Assembly (NCBI GenBank): GCA_023432805.1
Contig: JAEYUG010000128.1
Span: 1-53,068 of the forward strand
From: Bacteroidota bacterium
Lineage (GTDB): Bacteria; Bacteroidota; Ignavibacteria; SZUA-365
DNA length: 53,068 nt
Direction: 5' to 3'
In this document: positions 26,964-35,672 of the stretch, one piece after another
Layout: the number at the start of each line of letters is the position of its first letter
Numbering within the stretch: position 1 is the stretch's first letter
Made by a program: the position numbers and the translations under genes
The notes under the pieces: generated by a model
The model's input: only the letters and a program-made list of their open reading frames with translations
What the model was told of the DNA's origin: nothing
Database searches by the model: none

Positions 26964-27371
26964 CTACTTCGACGCCGTATTGAACTCGTTGCGCCAGGCG
27001 ACCATGCCGCCCGTCACGTTGTGCGCCTTGTACCCCTTTTCACGCATCATCTTCGTAGCCATGCCCGAGCGGTTGCCCGTACGGCAGATGATGTAGATGT
27101 CCTTGTCCTTGTGCTTGCTCAGTTCCTCCATGCGGCGATCGAGCTCCTGCACGGGAATGTTGATCACACCGCTCAGGGCACCGAGCGGACCCTTCAACTC
27201 CTCGGGAGTGCGCACATCGACGACGATGGGCGCTTCCTTGCCTGCGAGCTTTGCCTTCAGTTCAGCGACGCTGATCGCCTGCGCATTGGTTCCGTTCGAA
27301 CACGCAGTGATGAAGAGGGCCAGGGCAAGCAGGGTCCAGCGGACGGATGTCCGGTACATCGTGTATGTCAT
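26964..27371 (-). CDS. Rhodanese-domain lipoprotein
   Basis: A 135-residue protein with a lipoprotein-type signal (LALALFITAC, lipid Cys about 23) and one rhodanese domain with active-site Cys in IICRTGNRSGMA. Preceding motifs VVDVRTPEEL and GVINIPVQELDRRM are typical. It probably transfers sulfane sulfur in the periplasm. It ends an operon with the FmdB-like and DUF6132 genes. The start at 27371 begins the signal; the upstream frame is not coding-like. Confidence 0.85.
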   Translation of the reverse strand: MTYTMYRTSVRWTLLALALFITACSNGTNAQAISVAELKAKLAGKEAPIVVDVRTPEELKGPLGALSGVINIPVQELDRRMEELSKHKDKDIYIICRTGNRSGMATKMMREKGYKAHNVTGGMVAWRNEFNTASK

Positions 27372-27387
27372 ATGCGAATCCTCTGAG

Positions 27388-27636
27388 TCAGGAAAGTCCG
27401 CAGGCACCGCCTGCGCAGGGTGATGGAGTGGGGCTGTACCCGCAGGAACCGCCGGCGCACGACGGCTCCGCGTAGGAGTACGTGCCCGAGGCCGCGGTTG
27501 CGAACGTCGAGAGCTTCTTTGCGTGCGCACGCGATCCACAGGAGGGGCACACGATCAATTCCTCGTTTTCGCGGCCCTTGTGCAGCACGTCATAGGAGGT
27601 CGTGCAGTCGGAACAGACGTATTCAAAGAGTGGCAT
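27388..27636 (-). CDS. FmdB-family zinc-ribbon protein
   Basis: An 82-residue protein starting MPLFEYVCSDC, the hallmark of the FmdB/CxxC_CxxC_SSSS family, with CSDC (8-11) and CPSCGS (30-35). The C-terminal 25 residues are Gly/Ser/Cys-rich (SCAGGSCGY, PCAGGACGLS), adding two Cys pairs that could bind metal. The family's exact role is unsettled. It lies between DUF6132 and rhodanese genes with 10-16 bp gaps. Confidence 0.85.
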   Translation of the reverse strand: MPLFEYVCSDCTTSYDVLHKGRENEELIVCPSCGSRAHAKKLSTFATAASGTYSYAEPSCAGGSCGYSPTPSPCAGGACGLS

Positions 27637-27646
27637 GATGGAATCC

Positions 27647-27898
27647 TCAGGACTGTCCGTCGCTGGATGCAGCCTCGGCCGGGCGCTTCTTCGAGGAGGG
27701 CAGAAGCCAGCTGGCCCCCACGAGTGCGCCGTATCCGGTGCTGATGTACCAGGTGGATGTGATGGGGCAGGAGCCGCTCGTGCAGCCGATGAAGTACCAG
27801 TAGGCGAATCCGATACCCGCACCTGCAAGCAGCGGGAGGATTTTTCTCAGGAGGGGCGGTATCTGCACGGCGTGACCATGGTCAATGTGTGTGTTCAA
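27647..27898 (-). CDS. DUF6132-like two-helix membrane protein
   Basis: An 83-residue protein with two membrane segments (about 18-38 and 50-68). The motif FIGCTSGSCPITSTWYISTGYGALVG matches small DUF6132-type proteins often found near rhodanese or thioredoxin genes in Bacteroidota. The CTSGSC pair could be redox-active. First gene of the three-gene minus-strand operon. Confidence 0.75.
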   Translation of the reverse strand: MNTHIDHGHAVQIPPLLRKILPLLAGAGIGFAYWYFIGCTSGSCPITSTWYISTGYGALVGASWLLPSSKKRPAEAASSDGQS

Positions 27899-27908
27899 TC
27901 ATCGTATG

Positions 27909-27946
27909 ATGCATGAGGTCCGGGTCGGGATTCAGACCTCGTGCAT
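27909..27946. other. Long hairpin upstream of the DUF6132 operon
   Basis: ATGCATGAGGTC (27909-27920) pairs with GACCTCGTGCAT (27935-27946) over a 14-base loop, with 11 of 12 Watson-Crick pairs and one G-T. It lies ten bases upstream of the DUF6132 start on that strand and next to the response-regulator terminator. It may be an operator or a 5'-UTR hairpin. Confidence 0.5.
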
Positions 27947-27975
27947 GAAAAACGCCGAACTGCGGGTCCGGCGTT
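27946..27975 (-). terminator. Terminator of the receiver-domain gene
   Basis: Minus strand: AACGCCG (27969-27975), an 11-base loop, then CGGCGTT (27951-27957) followed by TTT, 25 bp after the gene's stop. Confidence 0.65.
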
Positions 27976-28000
27976 CCTTGACACTCCACGATGGAGGGAT

Positions 28001-28447
28001 CTACCCAGCCAGACAGCGGCGGACGGTCATGACGACCTCGTCGATATCCACCGGTTTGCTGAGAATGTCGGATGCTCCGCGCGAGATCAGTTCGACGGCA
28101 CTCTTGATGTCGGCGTACGACGTCATCATCACGACGGGGGTGTGCACGGCCTGTGCCTTCAGGGCTTCGAGCACGTCGAAGCCGGTCACGCGGGGCATGC
28201 GGATGTCGATGAGGGCCAGGTCGAAACGCACGGTGTTGACAAGGTCGATCGCCGTGGTTCCTGCGTACGCGGTGGTCACGATGAATCCTGCATCGCGGAG
28301 ATGGCGTGCGATCGCGTCGCAGACGACGCGTTCGTCGTCGACGATGAGCAGATGAGGCTGCGAGACGTTCTCGGGATGGGATGCCTCACGTGCATCGTTC
28401 CCGAGGTCGTGTGCCTGTTCAGCTGCGTCAGATAGATCGAGGATCAC
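28001..28447 (-). CDS. Single-domain response regulator (CheY-like)
   Basis: A 148-residue protein. About 30 N-terminal residues are unconserved-looking, then a complete receiver domain follows: acidic pair in IVDDE, phospho-acceptor Asp in LALIDIRMP, MMTSYAD and the SKPVD lysine. There is no output domain, so it acts through protein contact. It is the last gene after the secretin of the pilus operon (124-bp gap) and may control pilus assembly or motility (inference). Confidence 0.85.
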   Translation of the reverse strand: MILDLSDAAEQAHDLGNDAREASHPENVSQPHLLIVDDERVVCDAIARHLRDAGFIVTTAYAGTTAIDLVNTVRFDLALIDIRMPRVTGFDVLEALKAQAVHTPVVMMTSYADIKSAVELISRGASDILSKPVDIDEVVMTVRRCLAG

Positions 28448-28571
28448 GCGAGTGGCTTCCGATGGGAGAGTCGGTAATGTACGGAAAGCGGTGGTGTCAG
28501 CAAAGGAGCAGGCGGGCGCGGGATCCGGTGCCGGTCGGCAGGGGCATCATCCCGCGCGCAGCGCGCATCCT

Positions 28572-29864
28572 CTACTTGTCCTTCATGCGTTCCTTGGCGG
28601 CCTGGATCTGTTCGAGCAGGTTCGAGCGCGAGGCGTCGAGACGCTCGTACTGGTTCTGCAGAGCGCGCTGTCCGGCACGGATTTCGGCGACCTTCTGCGT
28701 GGCGCGCGCCTGGAGCGAGGGAAGGATGCGGGCGCGGAGGATGATGATGAGTTCCTTCTTGGTGACCTGGTCTTCGTTGTAGCCGAAGATGTAGCGGAGC
28801 CCGAACACCCACCAGGGGAGATCCTTGAGAAAGGGGACGCCGCGACGGAGGCTCTGCACGTCGTTGGTGTAGAGTCCGCCGACCACGGTCTCCTCCTGGT
28901 CGAGAAGGATGACGCTGGTGTTGGCCACGGTCTTGTTGATGATGGTCGAGATGGCGTCGGGGAAGACCGAGCTGCGCTCGGCCTGGATGAGCAGGTGCAC
29001 GAATTCGAGGGAATCGTACTCCATGATCGACGGGGTGACTTCGATGATGGTGCCGGCGCTGTAGAATTTCTCGGTGGTGTTGCCGGAGAAGTCGCGCTGG
29101 CGGACGGAGAAGTCCTGACCCACCTGGATGCGGCCGGTTTCATTCGAACGAACGGTGATCGACGGTGCGCTGATGAGTTCGCCGAGGTTCTCGCTCTGGA
29201 TGGCCTTGAGGGTGGTCATGATGTCGAGCGCGTTGTTGTAGGCGCGCAGCGATCCGGAGACGCCGTATTCAACCTGGTTCGCTGCACCGCTCGATCCGCT
29301 GCCCGACGAGCCGTCGCTGCTCGAGGAGGAGGAACTTCCGGTGTTGGTGATGCCGAGTTTGGTGATTGCGCTGGGGGCGGTGTTGGTCAGGGACCAGTCG
29401 ATGCCGAGGGATTCCATTTCCGAACGGTTGGCTTCGAAGAAGATCGCGGAGATTTCGACCTCGCGTGTGTTGACGGCCTTTTTCGTCGCGACGCTGTCCT
29501 TGCCCATCTCGGCCCCCGTCGAGTAGACGCGGACGTAGTCCTCGTTTTCGACATACCAGTACCCGTTGACGCGCAGCACCAGCTCGAAGGCATCGCGCCA
29601 GTACATGCTCGGGATGTTGATCCCGATTTCCTTCGACTTCGTGGAACTCTTCGTGTCTGTTCCCTCGAAGACGACGGGCTTCTCCGTGTAGCGTTTGAAC
29701 GCACTCGAGAAGATGGTCATGGCCTTGGTGAATGGCGTGTCGCCGGTCATTGTGATCATCTCGTCGACGGTCGTCGTCGGTGGTGCGCTGGTGACGGGTC
29801 GGGTCTGAGCCGAGAGGGGAGCCGCGGCGAGCAGCAGCACGAGCAGAATCAGGGTTGGTCGCAT
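28572..29864 (-). CDS. pilQ: Type IV pilus-like secretin
   Basis: A 430-residue outer-membrane secretin, short for the family. It has a signal peptide (about 1-20, PLSAQ), one N-type domain (about 60-130) and a Ser/Gly-rich loop (about 180-195). The secretin core follows, with GELISAPSITVRSNETG, TVVGGLYTND and VPFLKDLPWWVFGLRYIFG. A C-terminal coiled-coil tail (about 395-430, ending AAKERMKDK) completes it. No AMIN or multiple N1 domains are seen. It forms the outer-membrane channel for the pilus. The start is set by the signal peptide and lies 5 bp after the PilOP gene. Confidence 0.88.
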   Translation of the reverse strand: MRPTLILLVLLLAAAPLSAQTRPVTSAPPTTTVDEMITMTGDTPFTKAMTIFSSAFKRYTEKPVVFEGTDTKSSTKSKEIGINIPSMYWRDAFELVLRVNGYWYVENEDYVRVYSTGAEMGKDSVATKKAVNTREVEISAIFFEANRSEMESLGIDWSLTNTAPSAITKLGITNTGSSSSSSSDGSSGSGSSGAANQVEYGVSGSLRAYNNALDIMTTLKAIQSENLGELISAPSITVRSNETGRIQVGQDFSVRQRDFSGNTTEKFYSAGTIIEVTPSIMEYDSLEFVHLLIQAERSSVFPDAISTIINKTVANTSVILLDQEETVVGGLYTNDVQSLRRGVPFLKDLPWWVFGLRYIFGYNEDQVTKKELIIILRARILPSLQARATQKVAEIRAGQRALQNQYERLDASRSNLLEQIQAAKERMKDK

Positions 29865-29869
29865 GGCGG

Positions 29870-30781
29870 TTACCTGGAGGATTTGGGTTCTTCGAGCTTG
29901 TTCTGGAAGCGCAACGTCAGCATGTAGCGTTCGATGATGCCGCCCTTGTTGAGCAGGAACAGCACCTGCCGTCTCTCGGGCATGATCTTCGACACGTAGC
30001 CGAGATAGACTTCGTCGCCTTCGCTGAGCATGATCAGCTGGTTGTTCTGATCGCTGATGAATGCGCGTCCCTTCATCACGGCCAGCAGGGTGGACTTCTC
30101 CGCATCGGGGAGGTCGTAGACATTGGGCGGGATTTCGGGATTGACGAGGGATTTGAATGGATTGGCCGTGATGGCGGTAAAACTCGCCAGTTCGAGGGGA
30201 AGTGCCGCACAGCTGTCGGCGAACGCCTCCTGCGTGGTGAAGTAGGCGAGCAGGTCGGCATCGAATTGCACCGTGTGCACAATCACGCCGAGTTTGTCGT
30301 CGACTGCATGCAGCTCCCGGACGTCGAGATTTGCGACCTTCATCAGGCGCGGACCGTGTTCGAGATACTGGATCAGCCGTGCAAGGCTGTTGAAGGGACC
30401 CTGACCGGCCAGATGGTAGCGAAGGTAGCCGCATCCTTCCTGATCGACCTTCTCATGCGTCACCACGTTGAGATCGAGCTCGGGACTCATCGCGAGGATG
30501 GTGTTGAGGTACTCGTTGGTCAGAGCTGCGGTTTCGGTCGAGGGCAGGGTCTTCGGACGCATTGACCAGCTCCGATTGAGCAGGTCGACTTTCATCTGGA
30601 CATCGGCGAGGCGGTTGTACAGATTGCCGACATCACCGAGTTCGGCACGGAGGGTGGCACGCTGTTTCGTGATGCGCTCGAGTTCCTTGTCCTGATGCCA
30701 GTAGATGTATCCGCTGCCCACTCCCACGATCAGCAGCAGGAGGACGGCGAGGATGATGGAATTGCGTATGGCGTATGGCAT
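29870..30781 (-). CDS. PilO-PilP-like fusion protein
   Basis: A 303-residue protein with one N-terminal TM helix (about 8-28), a coiled coil (30-70), and then a PilO-like periplasmic domain (about 75-185; HLAGQGPFNSLARLIQYLEHGPRLMKVANLDV is the classical PilO pattern). The C-terminal 100 residues (NPFKSLVNP; GRAFISDQNNQLIMLSEGDEVYLGYVSKI) match the PilP/GspC HR fold that contacts the secretin. It would align the inner platform with PilQ. The start codon overlaps the stop of the PilM-PilN gene. Confidence 0.8.
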   Translation of the reverse strand: MPYAIRNSIILAVLLLLIVGVGSGYIYWHQDKELERITKQRATLRAELGDVGNLYNRLADVQMKVDLLNRSWSMRPKTLPSTETAALTNEYLNTILAMSPELDLNVVTHEKVDQEGCGYLRYHLAGQGPFNSLARLIQYLEHGPRLMKVANLDVRELHAVDDKLGVIVHTVQFDADLLAYFTTQEAFADSCAALPLELASFTAITANPFKSLVNPEIPPNVYDLPDAEKSTLLAVMKGRAFISDQNNQLIMLSEGDEVYLGYVSKIMPERRQVLFLLNKGGIIERYMLTLRFQNKLEEPKSSR

Positions 30782-32472
30782 TATTTCGCCCCCTTCTTCG
30801 CGTTCTTGCCCTTGGCCTTGGTCTTGGTCTTCGCGTCCGTTTTCGTGACGGTGCCAAATCGAGTTTTCACATCGCCGAGGGCGACGGTCACCGAATCATG
30901 CCAGATGGCTGCAGGAGTTCCTGCCGAGGGATAGTGGTCTTCCAATGCGAGATTGATGTCGTAACGGAACAGCTTTTTGCTGCCGATCTCCTGCACGGAA
31001 ATCTCGCGCAGCGTCGTCGTTCCGATGCGATGCGAGAGCGCCGGGACGCTGGCGCGTGTCAGTGAATAGCCGACAACCGTCAGTCCACCATCCTTTTCCG
31101 GCTTCATTTCACTGATCCAGAGATTGCCGAGTCCGCTCGTTCCCTTTGCGAGCGTGTCAAGGGTTTCGCTCCAGCGCTCCGAGTTCATCAGCAAGGTGTC
31201 GAGCGTGTTCGTGGCAGCAGTGATCGACGCGGATCTGGTCTCCAGTGCGGTGATCTGTTCGACGATGGCCTTCTGCTCGGCCACCTGCCTCTGTTCGTAG
31301 CGCAGGGCCTCTCCCTCGGTCTCGATCTGTGCCTGGCGCTGCAGTCCCAGCACCGTGAGGGCGACTGTTGCCACGAAGAGGGCGAGGAGGAGCAGATAGC
31401 CATGCCATGCGAGCTTGAGACTCTTCTGTTCGTCACGGATATGCGCCGGGATGAGCGCAATGCGGAGAAAATGGGGACTCTTCGGCTGCAGCATTTCCCA
31501 CGCCGTCGAAATGGGCGCGGAATAATGTCGCAGCTCACGGAGTATCGTCTCGTCGTCACCGTGCTGCACACGCAGACGACTCATCGAGTGGAAGACGACG
31601 TTCGGGTTGTTGACGAGGATTTCGTCTTTCAATCCGATCTCCTCGGCGAAACCGCCGAGCACGACTGTGTCGGCCTTGGGATACCCCGCATTCTCGGCCG
31701 CCAGCTCGATGCGGTTGTTCAGCATGGTCACGAAGTCGCGGTCGGTCGCACCCTGCTGAATGGTGGGAGCGATGAAACGCAGTTCACCGCCCCGCATGAT
31801 CAGCAGTTTGGTTTCGTCCTTGCCCACGTTGATGACGTGCACGATTTCGCTCTCGTTGAAGCGGTAATGCACGCGCACAAGATTGATCAGTGCGATATCG
31901 TTGCTCGTGACGAGATTGATACGCGTGGGACGACGTTGCACACCCTGCGGGAGGGCAAAGACTTCGAGCAGCGGTGTGGCCTCGACGCGGGCTGCGGCAA
32001 CGATGGTTGTGGGACCGGTCGGCTGCCAGGCCACCATGTCACGTGTCAATTCGACATTGAGCGTGTGCTGCGCCTCGGCGAGAATGCGCTTGAGGATCTT
32101 CGACGACGACTCCTTCGCCTCGCGGGTCGTCAGGAAGGTCCGGATGTAGGGTTCACCCATGCTGACTGCGAGTGACGCTCCCTGCACGTAATGGCCGTGC
32201 ATGAATTCCCTGATGGTGCTGACATCGACCTCGTCATTGCTGCCGCCACTCTCGTCGGTGTCAAAACCGTCGAAGGGATCGGCACTGCCGCCGCTGCCGG
32301 CCGCAGGTTCGCCGGCCGACTGATGGACGGCCTGCATCGCGGGCAGGGTCATGGTTGCGAGATCCATCACGCGCAGGTTTCTGCCCTCGCGCCCCACGGT
32401 GGCGAGACGAAGCATGTCGCCTTCGATGGAGAGGCCGATGCAGACCTCGTCGGGTTTCGGTGCCTTCTTCAT
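30781..32472 (-). CDS. PilM-PilN-like fusion protein
   Basis: A 563-residue protein. The N-terminal 370 residues form an actin-like PilM/SHS2-type domain (IGLSIEGDMLRLA; VINVGKDETKLLIMRGGELRF; VVLGGFAEE), with an acidic Gly/Ser linker near 55-80. One TM helix (about 383-403) and a PilN-like periplasmic domain with coiled coil follow. The tail is Lys/Thr-rich. PilM is normally a separate cytoplasmic protein that binds the PilN N-terminus; here they are one chain. It joins cytoplasmic ATPases to the PilO/P ring. Confidence 0.82.
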   Translation of the reverse strand: MKKAPKPDEVCIGLSIEGDMLRLATVGREGRNLRVMDLATMTLPAMQAVHQSAGEPAAGSGGSADPFDGFDTDESGGSNDEVDVSTIREFMHGHYVQGASLAVSMGEPYIRTFLTTREAKESSSKILKRILAEAQHTLNVELTRDMVAWQPTGPTTIVAAARVEATPLLEVFALPQGVQRRPTRINLVTSNDIALINLVRVHYRFNESEIVHVINVGKDETKLLIMRGGELRFIAPTIQQGATDRDFVTMLNNRIELAAENAGYPKADTVVLGGFAEEIGLKDEILVNNPNVVFHSMSRLRVQHGDDETILRELRHYSAPISTAWEMLQPKSPHFLRIALIPAHIRDEQKSLKLAWHGYLLLLALFVATVALTVLGLQRQAQIETEGEALRYEQRQVAEQKAIVEQITALETRSASITAATNTLDTLLMNSERWSETLDTLAKGTSGLGNLWISEMKPEKDGGLTVVGYSLTRASVPALSHRIGTTTLREISVQEIGSKKLFRYDINLALEDHYPSAGTPAAIWHDSVTVALGDVKTRFGTVTKTDAKTKTKAKGKNAKKGAK

Positions 32473-32484
32473 GGATGCGCCGTC

Positions 32485-33822
32485 TTACTTGTTGGCAAGA
32501 AGCTGCTGCATGCGCTTCTTGTTGTTTGCGTGGTTGAACGCCTCGTCGGGTGTGATCGTGCGCTGCGCCACATGCCGCTTGAGATCCTGTTCCATCGTGT
32601 TCATGCCGAGCGCGATGCCCTCGTTGATCATCTGATAGATCTCGTTGGTGTTGCCATTCTTGATGGCCGAACGCACCGACGGTGTCACGACCAGGATTTC
32701 CTTGGCGAGGGTCCGCTTTCCATCGACCGTTGGGACGAGCTTCTGAGAGATCACGCAACGCAGCACGTCGGCCAGACGGTTGCGCACGCGGTCCTGCTCG
32801 ACCGGCGGTACTTCGCCGATGATGCGGTCGATGCTCTCGACGGCAGACGAGGTGTGCAGGGTCGAAAACACCTTGTGACCGGAATCGGTGATTTCGAGTG
32901 CCGACATGATCGTTTCGGGATCGCGCATCTCGCCGATCACCACGATGTCCGGATCCTGACGCAGTGCCTGCACGGTGCCGTCCTTGAACGACATCACGTC
33001 GCGGCCAACCTCGCGATGACGCACGACCGAGCGCGCGGGTGTATGCACGTACTCGACCGGGGATCCGATGATGATGATGTGCGCGTCGACCGAGCGGTTG
33101 TTCGTGTCGATGATCGCGTCGAGTGTCGTGCTCTTGCCCGAACCCGTGATCCCCGTCACGAGAATCAGTCCCTCCTTCGTGTGCTTGAGGTTGACGATCT
33201 TCGTGACATTGGGGTGGAAGTTGAATCCTTCGTAGGGACGAATCTTCGCCGTGATCGCACGCATGTTCATGGCGAGCGCATCGAGATCGAAATACGCCGT
33301 GCCGCGATACCGGTAGATGTCGTCGCCGACCTTCTGCTGATAACTGAAGTCGAGGCTGCGGTGGTTGAGGATGTGCTGCCGCTGGCGTGCGCTGATCAGC
33401 GCGTGGATGAGCACGTCGCAGTAGGGGGTGGGCAGGTCCGGCAGTTCGCGCCGCGCCGTCTTCGAACCGTGCACGCGCATCCAGATGTGGCCGTTGGTGC
33501 CGAAGCTTCCGATATCGATGTCCGACGATTCGAGCTCGCGCATGTACTTGAGAATCGCGTCATAGAACATCCGCAGCAACTGGATCGCCCGCTCGTCCTG
33601 CGCCTCGAGCCTGCGGATGATGAACTCCTGCTTCTCGATACCGAGGTAGTGCGGAGGCATCTCCTTGACCACGTGCTGCAACACGGCCAGCGCATTCTGT
33701 ACGAGCGCGCGCGGTAGCACGTCGGGCCTGGCTGCGCCGCCTGCGGGCGTGCCTGCGGGCGTGCCTGCGGGCGAGCCTGCACCTGTTGCGGATGCTGCGT
33801 TCTGAGCGGTGTCCATCGTCAC
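32485..33822 (-). CDS. pilT: PilT-like retraction ATPase
   Basis: A 445-residue hexameric ATPase with Walker A GITGSGKST (224-232), Walker B DPDIVVIGEMRDPE (290-303) and the His-box FSTLHTSS (319-326), all PilT-like. The Asp-box reads IIIGSPVEYVH where most relatives have EDPVE, which may alter catalysis. It is about 100 residues longer than usual, with an Ala/Gly/Thr/Pro-rich tail encoded by a 12-bp DNA repeat. It starts at GTG 33822, or ATG 33816. It lies 13 bp before the PilMN gene and would power pilus retraction. Confidence 0.86.
   Translation of the reverse strand: MTMDTAQNAASATGAGSPAGTPAGTPAGGAARPDVLPRALVQNALAVLQHVVKEMPPHYLGIEKQEFIIRRLEAQDERAIQLLRMFYDAILKYMRELESSDIDIGSFGTNGHIWMRVHGSKTARRELPDLPTPYCDVLIHALISARQRQHILNHRSLDFSYQQKVGDDIYRYRGTAYFDLDALAMNMRAITAKIRPYEGFNFHPNVTKIVNLKHTKEGLILVTGITGSGKSTTLDAIIDTNNRSVDAHIIIIGSPVEYVHTPARSVVRHREVGRDVMSFKDGTVQALRQDPDIVVIGEMRDPETIMSALEITDSGHKVFSTLHTSSAVESIDRIIGEVPPVEQDRVRNRLADVLRCVISQKLVPTVDGKRTLAKEILVVTPSVRSAIKNGNTNEIYQMINEGIALGMNTMEQDLKRHVAQRTITPDEAFNHANNKKRMQQLLANK
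33739..33780. repeat. 12-bp tandem repeat in the pilT-like gene
   Basis: Three and a half copies of GCCTGCGGGCGT (the third ending in A), coding the Ala-Gly-Thr/Ser-Pro repeat near the protein N-terminus. Multiples of 12 keep the frame, so copy number could vary without breaking the gene. Confidence 0.85.
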
Positions 33823-33869
33823 GATCGCCTCTGCTTGTCGAACTGTTTCATGCGGGATGCGTCAGTCTG

Positions 33870-35672
33870 CTATTCTTCGTCTGCCATCGTGGCCGAGATC
33901 ACCTCGGAAATGCAGGTGATGCCTTCCTTGACGCGCTCTCGTGCGGAAGCCCGCAGCGTGAGCATGCCTTCACCGATCGCGATCGAACGGATGAGATCCT
34001 CGTTGATTTCGTCGCCGGACTGGAAGATCGCCTTGCGGATCGCGGGCGAGAAGTAGAGGGATTCGTGGATGGCCGCACGCCCCTTGAATCCGTTCGAACA
34101 ACTCGGACAGCCGACCGGCTCGTAGAACGTGGTCGACCGGATCTCCTCTTCGGTGAACCCGACGTTGATCGCCTCATGCACGTCGATGTTCTTGACTTCG
34201 CGCTTGCACTTGACGCACAACTTGCGAATCAGACGCTGGGCCACGACGAGGTTGATCGCGTAGGCGATCAGGAAAGTCTCGATGCCCATCTTGAAGAGAC
34301 GGGTCACGGCGCTGGGGGCGTCGTTCGTGTGCAGCGTCGAGAACGTGAGGTGGCCCGTGTTGGCCATCTTGATGGCCGTCTCCGCCGTCGTCTTGTCGCG
34401 CATCTCGCCGACCATCACGATGTCGGGATCGTGCCGGAGGATGGCGCGAATCGCTGCTTCGAACCCGGCCTTGGGACCGATCTTGATCTGGCGGGCACCG
34501 TTGATCACGTACTCGACGGGATCTTCGACAGTCAGCACGCAGACCTGGGGCGTGATGACCGAATACAAGGCGGCGACAAGAGTCGTGCTCTTGCCTGAGC
34601 CTGTGGGACCCGTCAGAATCACCATGCCCTGCGGCTTGCGGATTGCCGCATTGAACCACTCGTAGGCCTTCTGCTGGAATCCGATCTTCGCGATATCGGT
34701 GATGACCTTGCGGCTGTCGAGCACGCGGATGACGATGCTCTCGTACTTCATCGTGTATTCGCTGCCGACGATCGGAAGCACCGAAACGCGGAAGCGGATG
34801 ATCGTGTTGTCGATCTGGCGCTGGATGAACCCGTCCTGCGGAGCATCGCGCTCGAAGCGGTCGATGTTGCGGCTGCGGTCCTTGACCACGGCCACCACGG
34901 CTTCCGGACGCGTGCCCTCGACGCGGTTCCAGACCTTCAGCTTCCCATCGAGGCGGAAGTGGAAATCGGTACTCAGTTTTCCTGTCGGAATCACGTGGAT
35001 GTCGCTGGCACCCTGACGGACCGCCTCCACAAGACATCCCTCGAACAGGTTGACCAGCATGCTCTTGTTGATTTCCTGGTCGAGCGCCGTTTCGTCGATG
35101 CCGCTTTCGTAGTCGGACATCTGGAGGTCGTTCTCGAAATCCTTGATGCTCTCGAGAAAGACATTGTCCTGTCGCAGGTACGTGTCGAGATAGGGCTGGA
35201 GCTGGGCCAGACGCACGAAGTACACTTCATACTTGCGTGCGCGGAAGTAGTAGGCGATGCGGGGGATGTGCCGGTGGGTCGGGTCCGCGGCGATGATGAT
35301 GAGCTTGTCGGGCACGCGCTCGTCGTACTTGAGCGGGAGTGCATGCGCGTCGGTCAGATACTGCTTCTGCTCGGGTGTGAGTGTGTCGATCAGCTGCTTG
35401 ATGAACGCGGCCCGGCGCTCGTCGATCATTGCATCGTCGACGCACAGTTCCTTGAAGGCATAGATCTTCGAGACCTCCGAGAAGACCGTGTCGTGGTCGA
35501 TCTTGTAATCGCCAACAAGGATCTGCGCAATGCTGCGCTGCTGGGTGCCCTGCTCCTTCTCCTTGACCGCCAGTGCCTTGCTGATCGTTTCCGAATCGAC
35601 AATGCCCTTGTGGAGGAGCGCGAAGCCGACCTTGTCTATGAGTTTCGGAGCGCTCGGAATCGGAGGAGCCAT
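33870..35672 (-). CDS. pilB: PilB/GspE-like assembly ATPase
   Basis: A 600-residue ATPase. An N-terminal MshEN-like region (about 1-150) precedes the GASDIHV motif (221-227), Walker A GPTGSGKST (355-363), Asp box TVEDPVEYV (381-389), Walker B DPDIVMVGE (415-423) and FSTLHTND (444-451). A tetracysteine zinc site follows (CVKC and CPSC). All catalytic motifs are intact. It drives pilin polymerisation with the PilC platform. The gene start overlaps the 3' end of pilC by 37 bp. Confidence 0.92.
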   Translation of the reverse strand: MAPPIPSAPKLIDKVGFALLHKGIVDSETISKALAVKEKEQGTQQRSIAQILVGDYKIDHDTVFSEVSKIYAFKELCVDDAMIDERRAAFIKQLIDTLTPEQKQYLTDAHALPLKYDERVPDKLIIIAADPTHRHIPRIAYYFRARKYEVYFVRLAQLQPYLDTYLRQDNVFLESIKDFENDLQMSDYESGIDETALDQEINKSMLVNLFEGCLVEAVRQGASDIHVIPTGKLSTDFHFRLDGKLKVWNRVEGTRPEAVVAVVKDRSRNIDRFERDAPQDGFIQRQIDNTIIRFRVSVLPIVGSEYTMKYESIVIRVLDSRKVITDIAKIGFQQKAYEWFNAAIRKPQGMVILTGPTGSGKSTTLVAALYSVITPQVCVLTVEDPVEYVINGARQIKIGPKAGFEAAIRAILRHDPDIVMVGEMRDKTTAETAIKMANTGHLTFSTLHTNDAPSAVTRLFKMGIETFLIAYAINLVVAQRLIRKLCVKCKREVKNIDVHEAINVGFTEEEIRSTTFYEPVGCPSCSNGFKGRAAIHESLYFSPAIRKAIFQSGDEINEDLIRSIAIGEGMLTLRASARERVKEGITCISEVISATMADEE

